64,000 nt of DNA from Comamonas sp. KCTC 72670 (GCA_014656495.1 BNCN01000014.1:124001-188000), one strand, 5' to 3'. Counted from the first letter of the stretch, positions 10,844-19,347 are shown. The notes: generated by a model from the letters alone, not told the origin. Numbers and translations are program-made.

Positions 10844-11401
10844 TCAGTCCTGCTCCACGGCGCGTCTCAGCTCGGAGAAGAGCTGGCCCAGCGCCTCCAG
10901 TTGGTAGTGCGCGTTGAGCCCGCTGGGATTGGGCAACACCCAGAGCCGGGTGTCCCCCATGCGCTCCGGTTGCGGGCCCAGCGCCGCCTTGGGGCGGCCG
11001 AAGGCGGTGCGGTAGGCGCTCACGCCCAGCACCGCGAGGCAGCGGGGCTGGTAGCGCGCCACCTTGGCCTCGAGCGACCTCGCGCCACGCTCCAGCTCGC
11101 CCGGCGCCAGCAGGTCCGCGGTGGCGGTGGCGCGGTCCACCACGTTGGTGATGCCATAGCCCAGCGCCAGCAGCGCGTCCTGTTCGGTGGGCAGGAAGGT
11201 GCGCGGTGTGATGCCCGCGGCGTGCAGCGTGGGCCAGAAGCGGTTGCCGGGCCGCGCGAAGTGGTAGCCCACCACCGCCGAGTAGAGGCTCGGGTTGATG
11301 CCGCAGAAGAGCACGCGCAGCCGGGGGGCGATGACGTCCGGCATGGTGCGGCCGGTGGCTGCGTCCAACTCATCTCGTGAGGGGCGACGGAGCTGTGTCA
11401 T
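10844..11401 (-). CDS. mug: G:T/U mismatch-specific DNA glycosylase, Mug/TDG family
   Basis: DNA repair enzyme that removes uracil or thymine mispaired with guanine. From the ATG at 11401 the protein is 185 aa. Motif 1 is VLFCGINPSLYSA, where the Asn positions the catalytic water. FARPGNRFWPTLHAAG and TNVVDRAT follow, and motif 2 is VLPNPSGLNAHY. All are characteristic of family 2 uracil-DNA glycosylases. An upstream open frame of the same phase is antisense to the sugar-kinase gene and is not part of the protein. Confidence 0.92.
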   Translation of the reverse strand: MTQLRRPSRDELDAATGRTMPDVIAPRLRVLFCGINPSLYSAVVGYHFARPGNRFWPTLHAAGITPRTFLPTEQDALLALGYGITNVVDRATATADLLAPGELERGARSLEAKVARYQPRCLAVLGVSAYRTAFGRPKAALGPQPERMGDTRLWVLPNPSGLNAHYQLEALGQLFSELRRAVEQD

Positions 11402-11575
11402 GGGGGCGCATCTTCGCGGGCCTACCTGGGAAGGCAACCCCCTTCGCCCCCATTCCGTGGGTGGGGTGTTGCCCGTGGGACGGAGTTCGCGGGGCGGCGC
11501 GGATGGCTGGCGGCGGCGCGCTGGCTGGGGCAGGCTCGGCGCTTTCGACCCCACGCGCTCAGGAGGCTGTTCGAG

Positions 11576-12523
11576 ATGCCCCACATCGTCACGCTGACGC
11601 TCAATCCGGCCATCGATGTCGCCACATCCGTGCCGGAAGTCACCCCGGAGCACAAGCTGCGCTGTGGCCCCGTTCGCAGGGACCCGGGAGGGGGCGGCAT
11701 CAACGTGGCGCGCGTGGTGCGCGAGCTGGGCGGCGAGTCCATCGCCGTCTACACGCGCGGCGGCGCCACCGGCGGCCTGCTGGAGGAGCTGCTGGAGGAG
11801 AAGGGGCTCTTGCGCCGCTCCATCCCCCTGCGGGACTGCACCCGGGAGAGCTTCACCGTGGCGGAGGGCTCGGGCGCGCGTGAGTACCGCTTCATCCTGC
11901 CCGGGCCCACGCTGTCCGAGCGCGAGTGGCAGCGGTGCCTCGAGGCGCTGGACGACGTGGCCGTGGGCGCCGCGTTCATCGTCGCCAGCGGCAGCCTGGC
12001 GCCCGGCGTGCCCGAGGACTTCTACGCGCGCGTGGCCCGGCTGGGCAAACGCCTCGGCGTGCGCGTGGTGGTGGACACCAGCGGCCCCCCGCTGCGCGCC
12101 GCGCTGGAAGAGGGCGTGTATCTGGCCAAGCCCAACCGCCGCGAGCTGCGGGACCTCAGCGGCGTCACGGCCGAGGACTTCGACACGCAGGCCGCCGCGG
12201 CGCGGGAGCTGGTGGCCCGCGGGAGCGCGGAGCTGTTGGCGGTGTCGATGGGCGCGGACGGGGCGCTGCTGACGTCGCGCGAGGCCCAGTTCCGGGCCGA
12301 GCCCCCGCCCGTGAAGACGCACAGCTCGGTGGGCGCGGGTGACAGCTTCGTCGCGGGGATGACGCTGGCGCTGGCGCGGGGCAATCCTCCGGAAGAAGCC
12401 CTGCGCTGGGGCATCGCCTCGGGCACGGCCGCGCTGCTGACGCAGGGGACGGACCTGTGCCTCCGCGAGGACGTGGAGCGCCTCCATGCCCAGGTGGCGG
12501 TGACGCAGGTGCGGCGTCCGTAG
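11576..12523 (+). CDS. PfkB-family hexose kinase (1-phosphofructokinase / 6-phosphofructokinase II type)
   Basis: Ribokinase-fold sugar kinase, 315 aa. It opens with IVTLTLNPAIDVATSVPEV, the signature of the FruK/PfkB/LacC group. The PfkB second signature with the catalytic Asp is VGAGDSFVAGMTLALARG near residue 255. A CAGGAGG ribosome site precedes the ATG at 11576. No PTS or fructose uptake gene lies nearby, so a fructose-6-phosphate kinase of the PfkB type is as likely as FruK. It is convergent with the amidohydrolase gene. Confidence 0.88.
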   Translation: MPHIVTLTLNPAIDVATSVPEVTPEHKLRCGPVRRDPGGGGINVARVVRELGGESIAVYTRGGATGGLLEELLEEKGLLRRSIPLRDCTRESFTVAEGSGAREYRFILPGPTLSEREWQRCLEALDDVAVGAAFIVASGSLAPGVPEDFYARVARLGKRLGVRVVVDTSGPPLRAALEEGVYLAKPNRRELRDLSGVTAEDFDTQAAAARELVARGSAELLAVSMGADGALLTSREAQFRAEPPPVKTHSSVGAGDSFVAGMTLALARGNPPEEALRWGIASGTAALLTQGTDLCLREDVERLHAQVAVTQVRRP

Positions 12524-12539
12524 CGCCGCGGACCGGCGG

Positions 12540-12580
12540 ACGGCGCCCCAGGGCACCTTCAGGGGCGGCCTGGGCGCCGT
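12540..12580. terminator. hairpin between convergent genes
   Basis: ACGGCGCCCCAGG pairs with CCTGGGCGCCGT (12 pairs, one bulged C) between the stops of the sugar kinase and the amidohydrolase. It could serve both directions; no T-run is present. Confidence 0.45.
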
Positions 12581-12592
12581 GGCGCCCGTCGC

Positions 12593-13882
12593 TCAGCGGC
12601 GCTCCACCGCGACGGCGCCGCCCTTCATCACCCACCGCACCTTGCGCAGCGCGCGGATGTCCTTCGTCGGGTCGCCCTCCACCGCCGCGAGGTCCGCGAG
12701 CAGTCCGGCCTTCACCTGTCCAATCCGGTCCTCGCGCTGGAGCATCGCCGCGTTGCCGGACGTCGCCGCTCGGAGCGCCTGCGCGGGCGTCATGCCGTAG
12801 GCCACCATCAACTCCAGCTCGCGCGCGTTCTCGCCATGCGGGAAGACGCCGGAGTCACCGCCCGCGCACATCGGGACACCGGCGCTCAGCGCGGCGCGGA
12901 AGCTGGCGCGCTTCTGCTGGAGCGTCGGGGGCTCCGGGTCCACGCCGCGCTTGTAGCCCCGATGCTCGAACATCGCGTCGGTGGCGGCCAGGGTGGGGCA
13001 CAGGTAGACGCCGCGCTGGGCCATCAAGCGGAACACCTCGGGCGTCCCCTCGTCGCCGTGTTCGACGCTCGCGGCGCCCGCCAGCACCGCCCGGCGGATG
13101 CCCTCCGGCGTGCTCGCGTGGACGGACACCGGGCGGCCACTGTCGCGCGCGGTGTCGACGATGCGCTTCATCTCCTCCAGCGAGAACGTGGGGCGGCCCT
13201 CGTGGTGGGGCCCCCACCGGTAATCGCCGTACACCTTCACCCAGTCCGCGCCCCGGCCGATTTGCGCGCGCACCACCCGCGTCAGCGTCTCCACGCCGTC
13301 CGCCTCTTCCGCGCCCTGCGGGACGGTCCACTCCGAGGCGAAGCCCTTGGGCGCATAGCTCCCGGTGGCGACGATGGCGCGCGTGGCCACCAGCAGGCGC
13401 GGGCCGGGGATGATGCCTTGGTTGATGGCCTGCTGGATGCCCACGTCCGCGTCAGCGGCGCCCTCGGAGCCCAGGTCCCGCGCGGTGGTGAAGCCCGCCG
13501 CCAACGTCGCCCGGGCGTGGTTGGTGGCGCGCGCCACCCGGAGGGCCAGGGACTCCTTCAGCACCTGGTCGTTCCAGGACGCCTCGTTGTACGGATGCAG
13601 GAGCAGGTGCGAGTGGCCCTCGATGAGCCCGGGCAGCAGCGTGGTGCCGCTCAGGTCCACGAGCGTCGTTCCCTCGGGGGCCTTCACCTGGGCCGCGGGG
13701 CCGGCGGCGACGATGCGGTCGCCCGTCACCAGGACGACCCATCCCGTGTGCGGCTTGGGCGTGACGCCGTCGAAGACGCGGTCGGGGCGCAGCAGGTACG
13801 ACGCCGGTGCGGCGATGTGCGTCGGTTCGGCAGCGTTCGCCACGAGGGTGGCGAGCAATGAAGCAAAGAGAATGGCGCGCAT
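12593..13882 (-). CDS. secreted metal-dependent amidohydrolase (imidazolonepropionase/prolidase-like)
   Basis: Exported amidohydrolase-superfamily protein, about 429 aa from the ATG at 13882, which starts a signal peptide ([20 protein letters not shown]). Metal ligands are visible: H-x-H in LIEGHSHLL (His90, His92), a Lys in [10 protein letters not shown], further His in VSVHAST and VEHGDEG, and the C-terminal Asp in CAGGDSG near residue 343. This pattern fits the subgroup that includes Xaa-Pro/Xaa-Arg dipeptidases and imidazolonepropionase-like proteins. Periplasmic peptidase activity is likely, with substrate uncertain. It is divergent from the coiled-coil gene at 13941 with about 58 bases between the starts. 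Confidence 0.88.
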   Translation of the reverse strand: MRAILFASLLATLVANAAEPTHIAAPASYLLRPDRVFDGVTPKPHTGWVVLVTGDRIVAAGPAAQVKAPEGTTLVDLSGTTLLPGLIEGHSHLLLHPYNEASWNDQVLKESLALRVARATNHARATLAAGFTTARDLGSEGAADADVGIQQAINQGIIPGPRLLVATRAIVATGSYAPKGFASEWTVPQGAEEADGVETLTRVVRAQIGRGADWVKVYGDYRWGPHHEGRPTFSLEEMKRIVDTARDSGRPVSVHASTPEGIRRAVLAGAASVEHGDEGTPEVFRLMAQRGVYLCPTLAATDAMFEHRGYKRGVDPEPPTLQQKRASFRAALSAGVPMCAGGDSGVFPHGENARELELMVAYGMTPAQALRAATSGNAAMLQREDRIGQVKAGLLADLAAVEGDPTKDIRALRKVRWVMKGGAVAVERR

Positions 13883-13940
13883 GGGCAGGGGAGCAGCCAG
13901 GCTCGGGCGGCGAGGGAGCGTGGGTGTTAGATCGATGGCC

Positions 13941-14249
13941 ATGGCTTTCCAAGACCGCTCGAACGCACTTCAGGCGCTAGAAGCCGAGTTCCAGGCAGAG
14001 CGCGCATCGTCGCTTCGGAAACTGGAAACAAGGCTGGAGGCGCTGCTGGGGGAGCTGGCCCAGGTGGAGCTTCAGCTCAAGTCCCGCGCGGGGAAGGACC
14101 GGCGCGCCCAGCTGGCCCGCCACCAGGACCTGCGCAAGGAGGCCGAGCACCAGCGCTGGTGCTTCATGGTGCAACGGGAGGCGTGTGGCTTCGTCAACCA
14201 CGACGACCTCGACCGGTACTACCCACTCCCCCCGCCCTGGAGGGAGTGA
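13941..14249 (+). CDS. small coiled-coil hypothetical protein
   Basis: Unrecognised protein of about 102 aa (104 if the ATG at 13935 is used). It is almost wholly charged helix with heptad-like spacing ([20 protein letters not shown]), then [18 protein letters not shown] and a short tail [14 protein letters not shown]. There is no signal peptide or membrane segment. Codon use and start context look genuine. It ends 8 bases before the stop of the convergent DUF423 gene. Confidence 0.65.
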   Translation: MAFQDRSNALQALEAEFQAERASSLRKLETRLEALLGELAQVELQLKSRAGKDRRAQLARHQDLRKEAEHQRWCFMVQREACGFVNHDDLDRYYPLPPPWRE

Positions 14250-14257
14250 GCACGGGC

Positions 14258-14632
14258 TCAGCTCGTGGCACGCCAGGCGGCCACCGCGAGCAGCAGCCAG
14301 CCCGCGAGGAACGCCACCCCGCCCAGCGGGGTGATGGCGCCCAGCACCCGGACGCCGGACAGGGCGAGCGCGTAGAGGCTCCCGGAGAACAGGACGATGC
14401 CCACCATCATCGCCCAGCCCGCGCCGTTGAGCAGCGACGCGGGGCGGAAGTGCCCCAGCAGCCCCACCGCGATGAGGCCCAGCGCGTGGTACATGTGGTA
14501 CCGCGCTCCGGTCTCGAAGATGACCTGAAGGTCCTGGGGCAGCCGGCTCTTCAGCGCGTGCGCTCCGAAGGCTCCCGCGGACACGGAGAGGAAAGCGTTC
14601 ACAGCCCCCAGGACGATCCACCACCGCATCAT
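14258..14632 (-). CDS. DUF423 family membrane protein (YgdD-like)
   Basis: Small inner-membrane protein, 124 aa, with four hydrophobic segments. The opening WWIVLGAVNAFLSVSAGAFG with AHALK, followed by GARYHMYHALGLIAVGLL and ITPLGGVAFLAGWLLLAVAA, is the DUF423 pattern. The function of the family is not known. The start is at the first of two adjacent ATG codons. Confidence 0.9.
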   Translation of the reverse strand: MMRWWIVLGAVNAFLSVSAGAFGAHALKSRLPQDLQVIFETGARYHMYHALGLIAVGLLGHFRPASLLNGAGWAMMVGIVLFSGSLYALALSGVRVLGAITPLGGVAFLAGWLLLAVAAWRATS

Positions 14633-14727
14633 CGTGCGCCTTTCATCGGAAGTCGGACTGGTGCACGCTACACCGCCGCAGCCGGAGCGTCCTGGCCGAC
14701 GTCAACTCCCGGACCGCTCACATACGC

Positions 14728-15393
14728 ATGACCTCAGCCAATTTCATTCCTTCCACGAAGCCGCTTCCTTTCGAGCTGCACCCGTCCTCCATCCAGGGCA
14801 CGGGGGCCTTCGCCATCCGCCGCATCCGCAAGGGGACGCGCATCATCGAGTACCTCGGTGAGCGCATCACGCAGGATGAAGCGGACGTCCGCTACGACGA
14901 CGAGGCGATGGACCGGCACCACACGTTCCTGTTCAACCTCGACAAGAGGACGGTGCTGGACGCGGGGACGGTTCACAACGAGGCGCGCTACATCAACCAC
15001 TCGTGCGCGCCCAACTGTGAGGCCCTCATCGACAAGGGCCACATCTACATCTACGCCATCACCACCATCGAGCCCGGCGACGAGCTGGTGTACGACTACG
15101 GCTACGAGCGCACCCCGGACATGGGGCCCGAGGCCGAGGCCCTCTACGTGTGCCGCTGCGGCGCGCCCAACTGCCGGGGCACCATCCTGGCGCCGGAGAA
15201 GAAGGCGCCCGCCCGCAAGAAGTCCGCGACGAAGTCCAAGTCCGTGACGAAGTCCAAGTCCAAGGCGGCGTCGAAGTCCCGGAGCAAGAAGGACGCGGGC
15301 GTGAAGAAGTCCGCGGGGCAGAAGAAGTCCGCGTCCGGTGCCAGCAAGGCGCCCAAGCGGGCGAAGTCGCCCAGCCGCAAGCGCGCGGGCTGA
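14728..15393 (+). CDS. SET-domain protein lysine methyltransferase with basic histone-H1-like tail
   Basis: S-adenosylmethionine-dependent methyltransferase of the SET fold, 221 aa. Residues ~12-130 are the SET domain: IQGTGAFAIRRIRKGTRIIE, then the pseudoknot motifs RYINHSCAPNCEA and GDELVYDYGYE. A post-SET Cys cluster, CRCGAPNCRG, supplies a zinc site near residues 140-155. Residues ~157-221 are a Lys/Ser/Ala-rich repeat tail (KSKSVTKSKSKAASKSRS and similar), like histone H1 or bacterial H1-like nucleoid proteins. All core SET residues are present, so activity is expected. The substrate may be a nucleoid protein, a ribosomal protein or its own tail. The start ATG at 14728 has a weak ribosome site. 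Confidence 0.88.
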   Translation: MTSANFIPSTKPLPFELHPSSIQGTGAFAIRRIRKGTRIIEYLGERITQDEADVRYDDEAMDRHHTFLFNLDKRTVLDAGTVHNEARYINHSCAPNCEALIDKGHIYIYAITTIEPGDELVYDYGYERTPDMGPEAEALYVCRCGAPNCRGTILAPEKKAPARKKSATKSKSVTKSKSKAASKSRSKKDAGVKKSAGQKKSASGASKAPKRAKSPSRKRAG

Positions 15394-15470
15394 GGTGCCC
15401 GCGGGGAGCCCGTGTCCTCCTCGGGAGGGCCGGGCTTCCTGTGATGGAGCCGGCGGCGTCACGGCATGGA

Positions 15471-15497
15471 CGCGCGGCGCTTTCCGGGCGCCGCGCG
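15471..15497. terminator. perfect hairpin between convergent genes
   Basis: CGCGCGGCGC and its perfect complement flank a 7-base loop. It lies between the SET gene stop (15393) and the stop of the minus-strand gene at 15511, so it could end transcripts from both sides. Confidence 0.5.
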
Positions 15498-15510
15498 TGT
15501 CCCGCCGAGG

Positions 15511-15897
15511 TCAGGGTGAGGGCGCCGGGCAGGCGTAGACGGTGAAGACCACGTCCGCGCCCAGGCGCGCGGCGCGGGCCAGCACCGCTGCGGACAGCCG
15601 GTAGGACGCCTCGTGCGGCGAGGCTCCGGATTGGATGCCGATGTCCAGCGTCCGTGCCTTGCATTGCGCCCACTCTTCGCGGGCCTCCGCGGGCAGGGCG
15701 TCGATGAGCGAGGCCAGTTGGTCCACGGCCTCCTCGGGTGAGGCGGGCTGCTCGGCGAGCTCCAGGCTCACGAAGTCCGTCTCGTCCGTCAGGATGATGA
15801 TGGATTCACCGAGCGCGGCCAGCAGCTTGGGCACGCCAGCCTGGCTTCTGAGAATCAGGTCGACATTGAGGAACGTGGTTTCCGCGAGCGTCGTCAT
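15511..15897 (-). CDS. hypothetical protein
   Basis: Unrecognised cytoplasmic protein of 128 aa, acidic in the middle, with no signal peptide or membrane helix. The ATG at 15897 has a good GGAGG site, placed in the 18-base gap after the upstream gene, so it is the second gene of a two-gene operon with the Cys-rich exported protein. The N-terminus (NVDLILRSQAGVPKLLAALG) and the C-terminal segment on sorted alpha/beta elements give no family. The neighbour is exported and this one is not. Confidence 0.65.
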   Translation of the reverse strand: MTTLAETTFLNVDLILRSQAGVPKLLAALGESIIILTDETDFVSLELAEQPASPEEAVDQLASLIDALPAEAREEWAQCKARTLDIGIQSGASPHEASYRLSAAVLARAARLGADVVFTVYACPAPSP

Positions 15898-15915
15898 GAT
15901 GTGGCGCCTCCGTGT

Positions 15916-16404
15916 CTACTTCGCGGGAGTGAAATGGCAGTGCCCCAGGCAGTTCCTGCACTTCGCGGCGGCGTTGTCCCGCGCGTCTGTCTGGCACTTC
16001 GCTTTGTTCAAGCCCGTTCCCGTGTACGGCCCCGAGCAGACGCCCTTCTCGCGCAACTCCTGGCAGGAGCGGCCCGCCGAGGAGTGGACGTCCCGATGCT
16101 GGCAGGAGCAGGTGCCCACCTTGGCCTTCGTCTTGGACGCCGACGGCGTCGGGCGGTAGCGCGCGCTGAACGGCTCCGTGACGATGTCCGCGAGGGACTC
16201 CTCGGACAGCGGGGCGTGGGCCTTCGCCGCCAGGAACTCGAGGAGGTCCGCGCGATCGGCTTCGCTGAGGCTGGGCCCGGGCGTTTCGTCCGGGCGGGTG
16301 GTGGCGGGGGATGCTCCGGAAATCCATACCGGGATGCTCAAGGCCGCCAGGGCAACAGCCATCAACAGACAACGGTCGAGTTTCTTGGACCTGCCGAGCT
16401 GCAT
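15916..16404 (-). CDS. exported Cys-rich hypothetical protein
   Basis: About 162 aa from the ATG at 16404, preceded by a GGGGGAAAG ribosome site. Residues ~1-35 form a signal sequence with a hydrophobic core (CLLMAVALAALSIPVWISG). The middle is acidic and helical (SEADRADLLEFLAAKAHAPL). The last ~60 residues hold eight cysteines, including GTCSCQ, RSCQ, GVCS and KCRNCLGHCHF, which suggests disulfides or a metal site after export. No family recognised. It is first in an operon with the gene at 15511-15897. Confidence 0.65.
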   Translation of the reverse strand: MQLGRSKKLDRCLLMAVALAALSIPVWISGASPATTRPDETPGPSLSEADRADLLEFLAAKAHAPLSEESLADIVTEPFSARYRPTPSASKTKAKVGTCSCQHRDVHSSAGRSCQELREKGVCSGPYTGTGLNKAKCQTDARDNAAAKCRNCLGHCHFTPAK

Positions 16405-16587
16405 CTGTCTTTCCCCCGGTGTGAAGCGGCGCGTCCCCATGCGCGCGGCGAGGACTCTGCCCGGACTGGTTTCCAGACGTCAACGATTGCAACACGGGGC
16501 GATGCCGTGCCGCGCCTGTCGATGGCGTGAACGCCTCGGTGTCGCGGGGCCTCGGGGATTGGCGCGTCCCGGCGTAGAGTCCTCGCC

Positions 16588-17523
16588 GTGAACGACGTCC
16601 TCCACTTCCTGCTCACCGCGCCCGCCGAGCCGCGGCTCCTCGACTCCGTCGATGTCTGGTGGCGTCAGCACCAGTCACTGGCCTCCCGCTTCACCGCGCC
16701 CGCGGACCTGGCGCTGGCTGGGGGCTTTCTCGCGGACCGGCTGGGGTTCGCGTTCGCGTCGGGCTATCAGGCCGCGCACCGGCGCCTGTTCCCGGCGCTC
16801 CCTGCGGACCGGACCATCGCGCTCTGCGCCACCGAGCCGGGCGGCGCGCACCCGAACGCCATCGAGACGCGGCTGGTAGACGCGGGCTCGGGCCTCCGCG
16901 TCTCGGGCGCCAAGACGTTCGTGACGTTGGGGACGTACGCGGAGCTGCTGCTCGTGGTGGCCTCGGAAGGCCAGGATGCGCAGGGGCGCAATCGGCTGCG
17001 GATGGTGCTCGTGGATGCGAAGCGGGCAGGGGTTCGCCTGAATCCGCTGTCCGAGCTGCCCTTCATCCCAGAGGTTCCGCACGCGGAGCTGACGCTGGAG
17101 GACGTGGCGCCGGACGAGGTGCTCCCCGGTGATGGTTACGCGCTCTACCTCAAGCCCTTCCGCACCGCGGAGGACTGCCACGTGCAGCTCGCGATGCTGG
17201 GCTGGCTGATTCAGGTGGGCCGCCGCAGCGGCTGGCCGGACGAGGTGCGCGAGGAGCTGCTCGCCCTGGCGGTGATGATGCGCGGCCTGTCCCAGGCGGA
17301 CCCGACGGCGGACTCCACGCATATCGCGCTGGGCGGCGGGCTCGCGCTGACGAAGCGCGCGGTGCTGGAGCGGTGCGAGCCGCTCTGGGCGACCACGGAT
17401 GCGATCACCCAGGAGCGTTGGGCTCGGGACCGGGTGCTGCTCGGCGTCGCTGGCAAGGTGCGCGCGAAGCGGCTGGTCGCGGCCCGGCAGCGGATTCAGG
17501 GTGCCTCAGCGCAGGGCGGCTGA
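16588..17523 (+). CDS. acyl-CoA dehydrogenase-like protein
   Basis: About 311 aa from a GTG start. The central section resembles the middle beta-domain of acyl-CoA dehydrogenases: CATEPGGAHPNAIETRLV, then LRVSGAKTFVTLGTYAELLL. The flanking helical parts are short, and the chain is about 70 residues shorter than a typical member. I cannot place the catalytic glutamate, so it may be a divergent or inactive paralogue. The last codons are part of a 22-base sequence repeated 83 bases downstream. Confidence 0.65.
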   Translation: MNDVLHFLLTAPAEPRLLDSVDVWWRQHQSLASRFTAPADLALAGGFLADRLGFAFASGYQAAHRRLFPALPADRTIALCATEPGGAHPNAIETRLVDAGSGLRVSGAKTFVTLGTYAELLLVVASEGQDAQGRNRLRMVLVDAKRAGVRLNPLSELPFIPEVPHAELTLEDVAPDEVLPGDGYALYLKPFRTAEDCHVQLAMLGWLIQVGRRSGWPDEVREELLALAVMMRGLSQADPTADSTHIALGGGLALTKRAVLERCEPLWATTDAITQERWARDRVLLGVAGKVRAKRLVAARQRIQGASAQGG

Positions 17524-17607
17524 GGAGTCGGCCCACGCGCGCAGCCGGCCGTCGCCTCCTCTGGGGCTGGCCACGCAGCCAGGCCGCCTCAGCGCAGGGC
17601 GGCTGAG
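17503..17607. repeat. 22-bp direct repeat with internal dyad, two copies
   Basis: An identical 22-base sequence, starting GCCTCAGCGCAGGGC and ending GGCTGAG, occurs at 17503-17524 and 17586-17607. Each copy has CCTCAGC/GCTGAGG-type arms that could fold as a hairpin. The first copy spans the stop codon of the acyl-CoA-dehydrogenase-like gene; the second sits in the intergenic region. Confidence 0.75.
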
Positions 17608-17650
17608 ACCGGGCACAAACACGCCGCCGAGGCCGCCCGGCACTGCACCC

Positions 17651-17694
17651 GCAAAAAGTGAAGGGCCGGGCCTCCACGAAGGAGGACCCGGCCC
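17651..17694 (-). terminator. strong intrinsic terminator of the 17727-18458 gene
   Basis: On the minus strand, GGGCCGGG and CCTCC pair with their complements around a TTCG loop (one bulged base), and the stem is followed by TTCACTTTTTGC. This has the classic stem plus T-run of a Rho-independent terminator, about 33 bases beyond the stop codon. Confidence 0.85.
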
Positions 17695-17726
17695 GGTGCT
17701 CACTCACCTCGCGGCGGTGACGTGAC

Positions 17727-18458
17727 TCAGTAGCGGCCGCCGCCCACGGCGGAGACGATGGCGGAGAGGATGCGGCCCTCCACGCCCCACACGGCCTTGT
17801 TCAGGCCCTTGACGCCCGCGCCGCGCAGGTAGTCCGTGAAGTCGTGCAGCGCGGTGGAGCGCTGCATGCCCTCGCCCTTGGCCGCGTAGAGCAGCGGGGT
17901 GCTGGGCGCGCCCGTCAGGCCCAGGTCCGGCACGGCCTCGGACAGCTTCTGCGGGTCGATGCCCGTCGCGGCGGACATCATCGCCACGGTGAACTTGTGC
18001 ACCGGCAGGTCGCGCACGTTCGGAACCTTCTTGTAGGTCTTCGCCTTCTCCTTCTCGCTGCTGGCGAGCGCCTCCAGCGGCACGTTCGCCATGGCGATGA
18101 TCTGCTCGTTCGTCACGTGCTTGCTGTCGAGGATGGCCCGGCTGAACAGGCTGGCCGCCGTATCACCCTTGATGGTGATGTTGTTCGCGTCCGGGTTCGA
18201 CTGGAGCCGCGACACCATGGACTGGACCGCCTTGCCCACCTCGGTGTCCGGGCCCCCGCGCCAGGCGCCGGGAATCGGCTGGGCGGCAGCGGCGGGGCGG
18301 GCACGCGACGGGCCCTCGAAGGAGTTCACCTGGGTGTGACCGACGGCGGCGGTGCGGGACGTGTTCGCCGTCCGCTGGGCCTGGGCCTCCGGCTGAGCCC
18401 GCGCGGGCGAGGGAGAAGGATTCGAGAGGACGCGGGGGCGGCTGTCGATGCGGGACAT
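17727..18458 (-). CDS. hypothetical protein
   Basis: Unrecognised, about 243 aa from the ATG at 18458 (MSRIDSRPRVLSN). The first ~80 residues are low-complexity and rich in Ser, Pro, Ala and Arg, probably unstructured. The rest is a helical domain (DANNITIKGDTAASLFSRAI, then HKFTVAMMSAATGIDPQKL), ending in a small Gly-rich tail. There is no signal peptide or membrane helix. A strong terminator follows it. The frame continues upstream, but that part is antisense to the divergent gene. Confidence 0.65.
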   Translation of the reverse strand: MSRIDSRPRVLSNPSPSPARAQPEAQAQRTANTSRTAAVGHTQVNSFEGPSRARPAAAAQPIPGAWRGGPDTEVGKAVQSMVSRLQSNPDANNITIKGDTAASLFSRAILDSKHVTNEQIIAMANVPLEALASSEKEKAKTYKKVPNVRDLPVHKFTVAMMSAATGIDPQKLSEAVPDLGLTGAPSTPLLYAAKGEGMQRSTALHDFTDYLRGAGVKGLNKAVWGVEGRILSAIVSAVGGGRY

Positions 18459-18546
18459 GGCCAGGGGGTCTCCGGGTAAAATCGGCTTGTCGATGATTAT
18501 CGCAAGTTGGCTGTAAAGGTTGCGTGGGACGCTATGTTCCCAAGCG
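18459..18546. promoter_or_regulatory. divergent promoter region, locally AT-rich
   Basis: This 88-base gap separates two divergent genes and is clearly richer in A/T than its surroundings, with TTGTCGATGATTATCGCAAG and nearby TGTAAA. Promoters for both genes probably lie here. Exact -35/-10 elements cannot be assigned with confidence. Confidence 0.35.
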
Positions 18547-19347
18547 ATGAAGGCCTTTCCCAAAGAGTTCGCTGACTGGTTGACCCCTCGGGGCCGCCGC
18601 ATCCTCGACGGCAAGGAGCGCGACGTCGTGGGCGCGCTGCTCGACCCGGCCCGTCCCTTCGTGGCCCTGCAAGGTGTCATCGACCCGCGCAGGGCCGTGG
18701 CATGCCGCGATGCGTTGGACGCCGCCATGCGCGAGACGATGGTGCCCATGGAGGACCCGATTCCGGCGGACTCCATCTCCGGGCAGACGATGAACTACAT
18801 GGAGCTGCTGCCCAAGACGGTGCGCGTGAGCACGGCGCTGCTGGAGAGCCGCCGCTCGCGTTCGTGGCGCGCGGCGGAGTCGGTGGGGCTCACGGACATG
18901 CTGCGCTCGGACACCTTCGCGGGGTTCGCCGCCGCGGTGACGGGCCGGGCGCTGCGCCGCAAGTGGGGCATCCAGGCGCTCTGCTACGGCCCGGGGGACT
19001 ACTCCGGCCCCCACAATGACCACCACCCCGAGGAGGAGGAGGCCCGCGACGGCTACGTGGACATGCACATCAGCCTCACGCTGCCGGGCGTGGAGCACCA
19101 GTACCTCGTCTACGCGCAGGACGGGCACCTCTCGGAGATGACCCGCGTCAGCACCGTGGGCGGCATCACCGTGTACCGGCTGCCTTTCTGGCACTACACG
19201 ACGCCGCTGCTGGCCCGGAAGGGGCGGGAGGCGTCCTGCCGCCGCTGGGTGCTGTTGGGCACCTTCCTGGACGCGGCCCCGGGGGCCCGGCCCGCGACGA
19301 CCATTCTCCCGGCGCAGGCTCCGGCGAAACGCCCGGTTGCCCGGTAG
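18547..19347 (+). CDS. putative 2OG-Fe(II) oxygenase-fold protein
   Basis: About 266 aa from the ATG at 18547. The arrangement fits the 2-oxoglutarate/Fe(II) dioxygenase fold: H-x-D at His156/Asp158 (SGPHNDHHPEEEE), a distal His at 216 in PFWHYTTP, and an Arg about 13 residues later in SCRRWVLLG. The spacing between elements is normal for the fold. Homology is inferred from this pattern only and no specific family is recognised. It is cytoplasmic and has no cofactor-related neighbour. Confidence 0.5.
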   Translation: MKAFPKEFADWLTPRGRRILDGKERDVVGALLDPARPFVALQGVIDPRRAVACRDALDAAMRETMVPMEDPIPADSISGQTMNYMELLPKTVRVSTALLESRRSRSWRAAESVGLTDMLRSDTFAGFAAAVTGRALRRKWGIQALCYGPGDYSGPHNDHHPEEEEARDGYVDMHISLTLPGVEHQYLVYAQDGHLSEMTRVSTVGGITVYRLPFWHYTTPLLARKGREASCRRWVLLGTFLDAAPGARPATTILPAQAPAKRPVAR

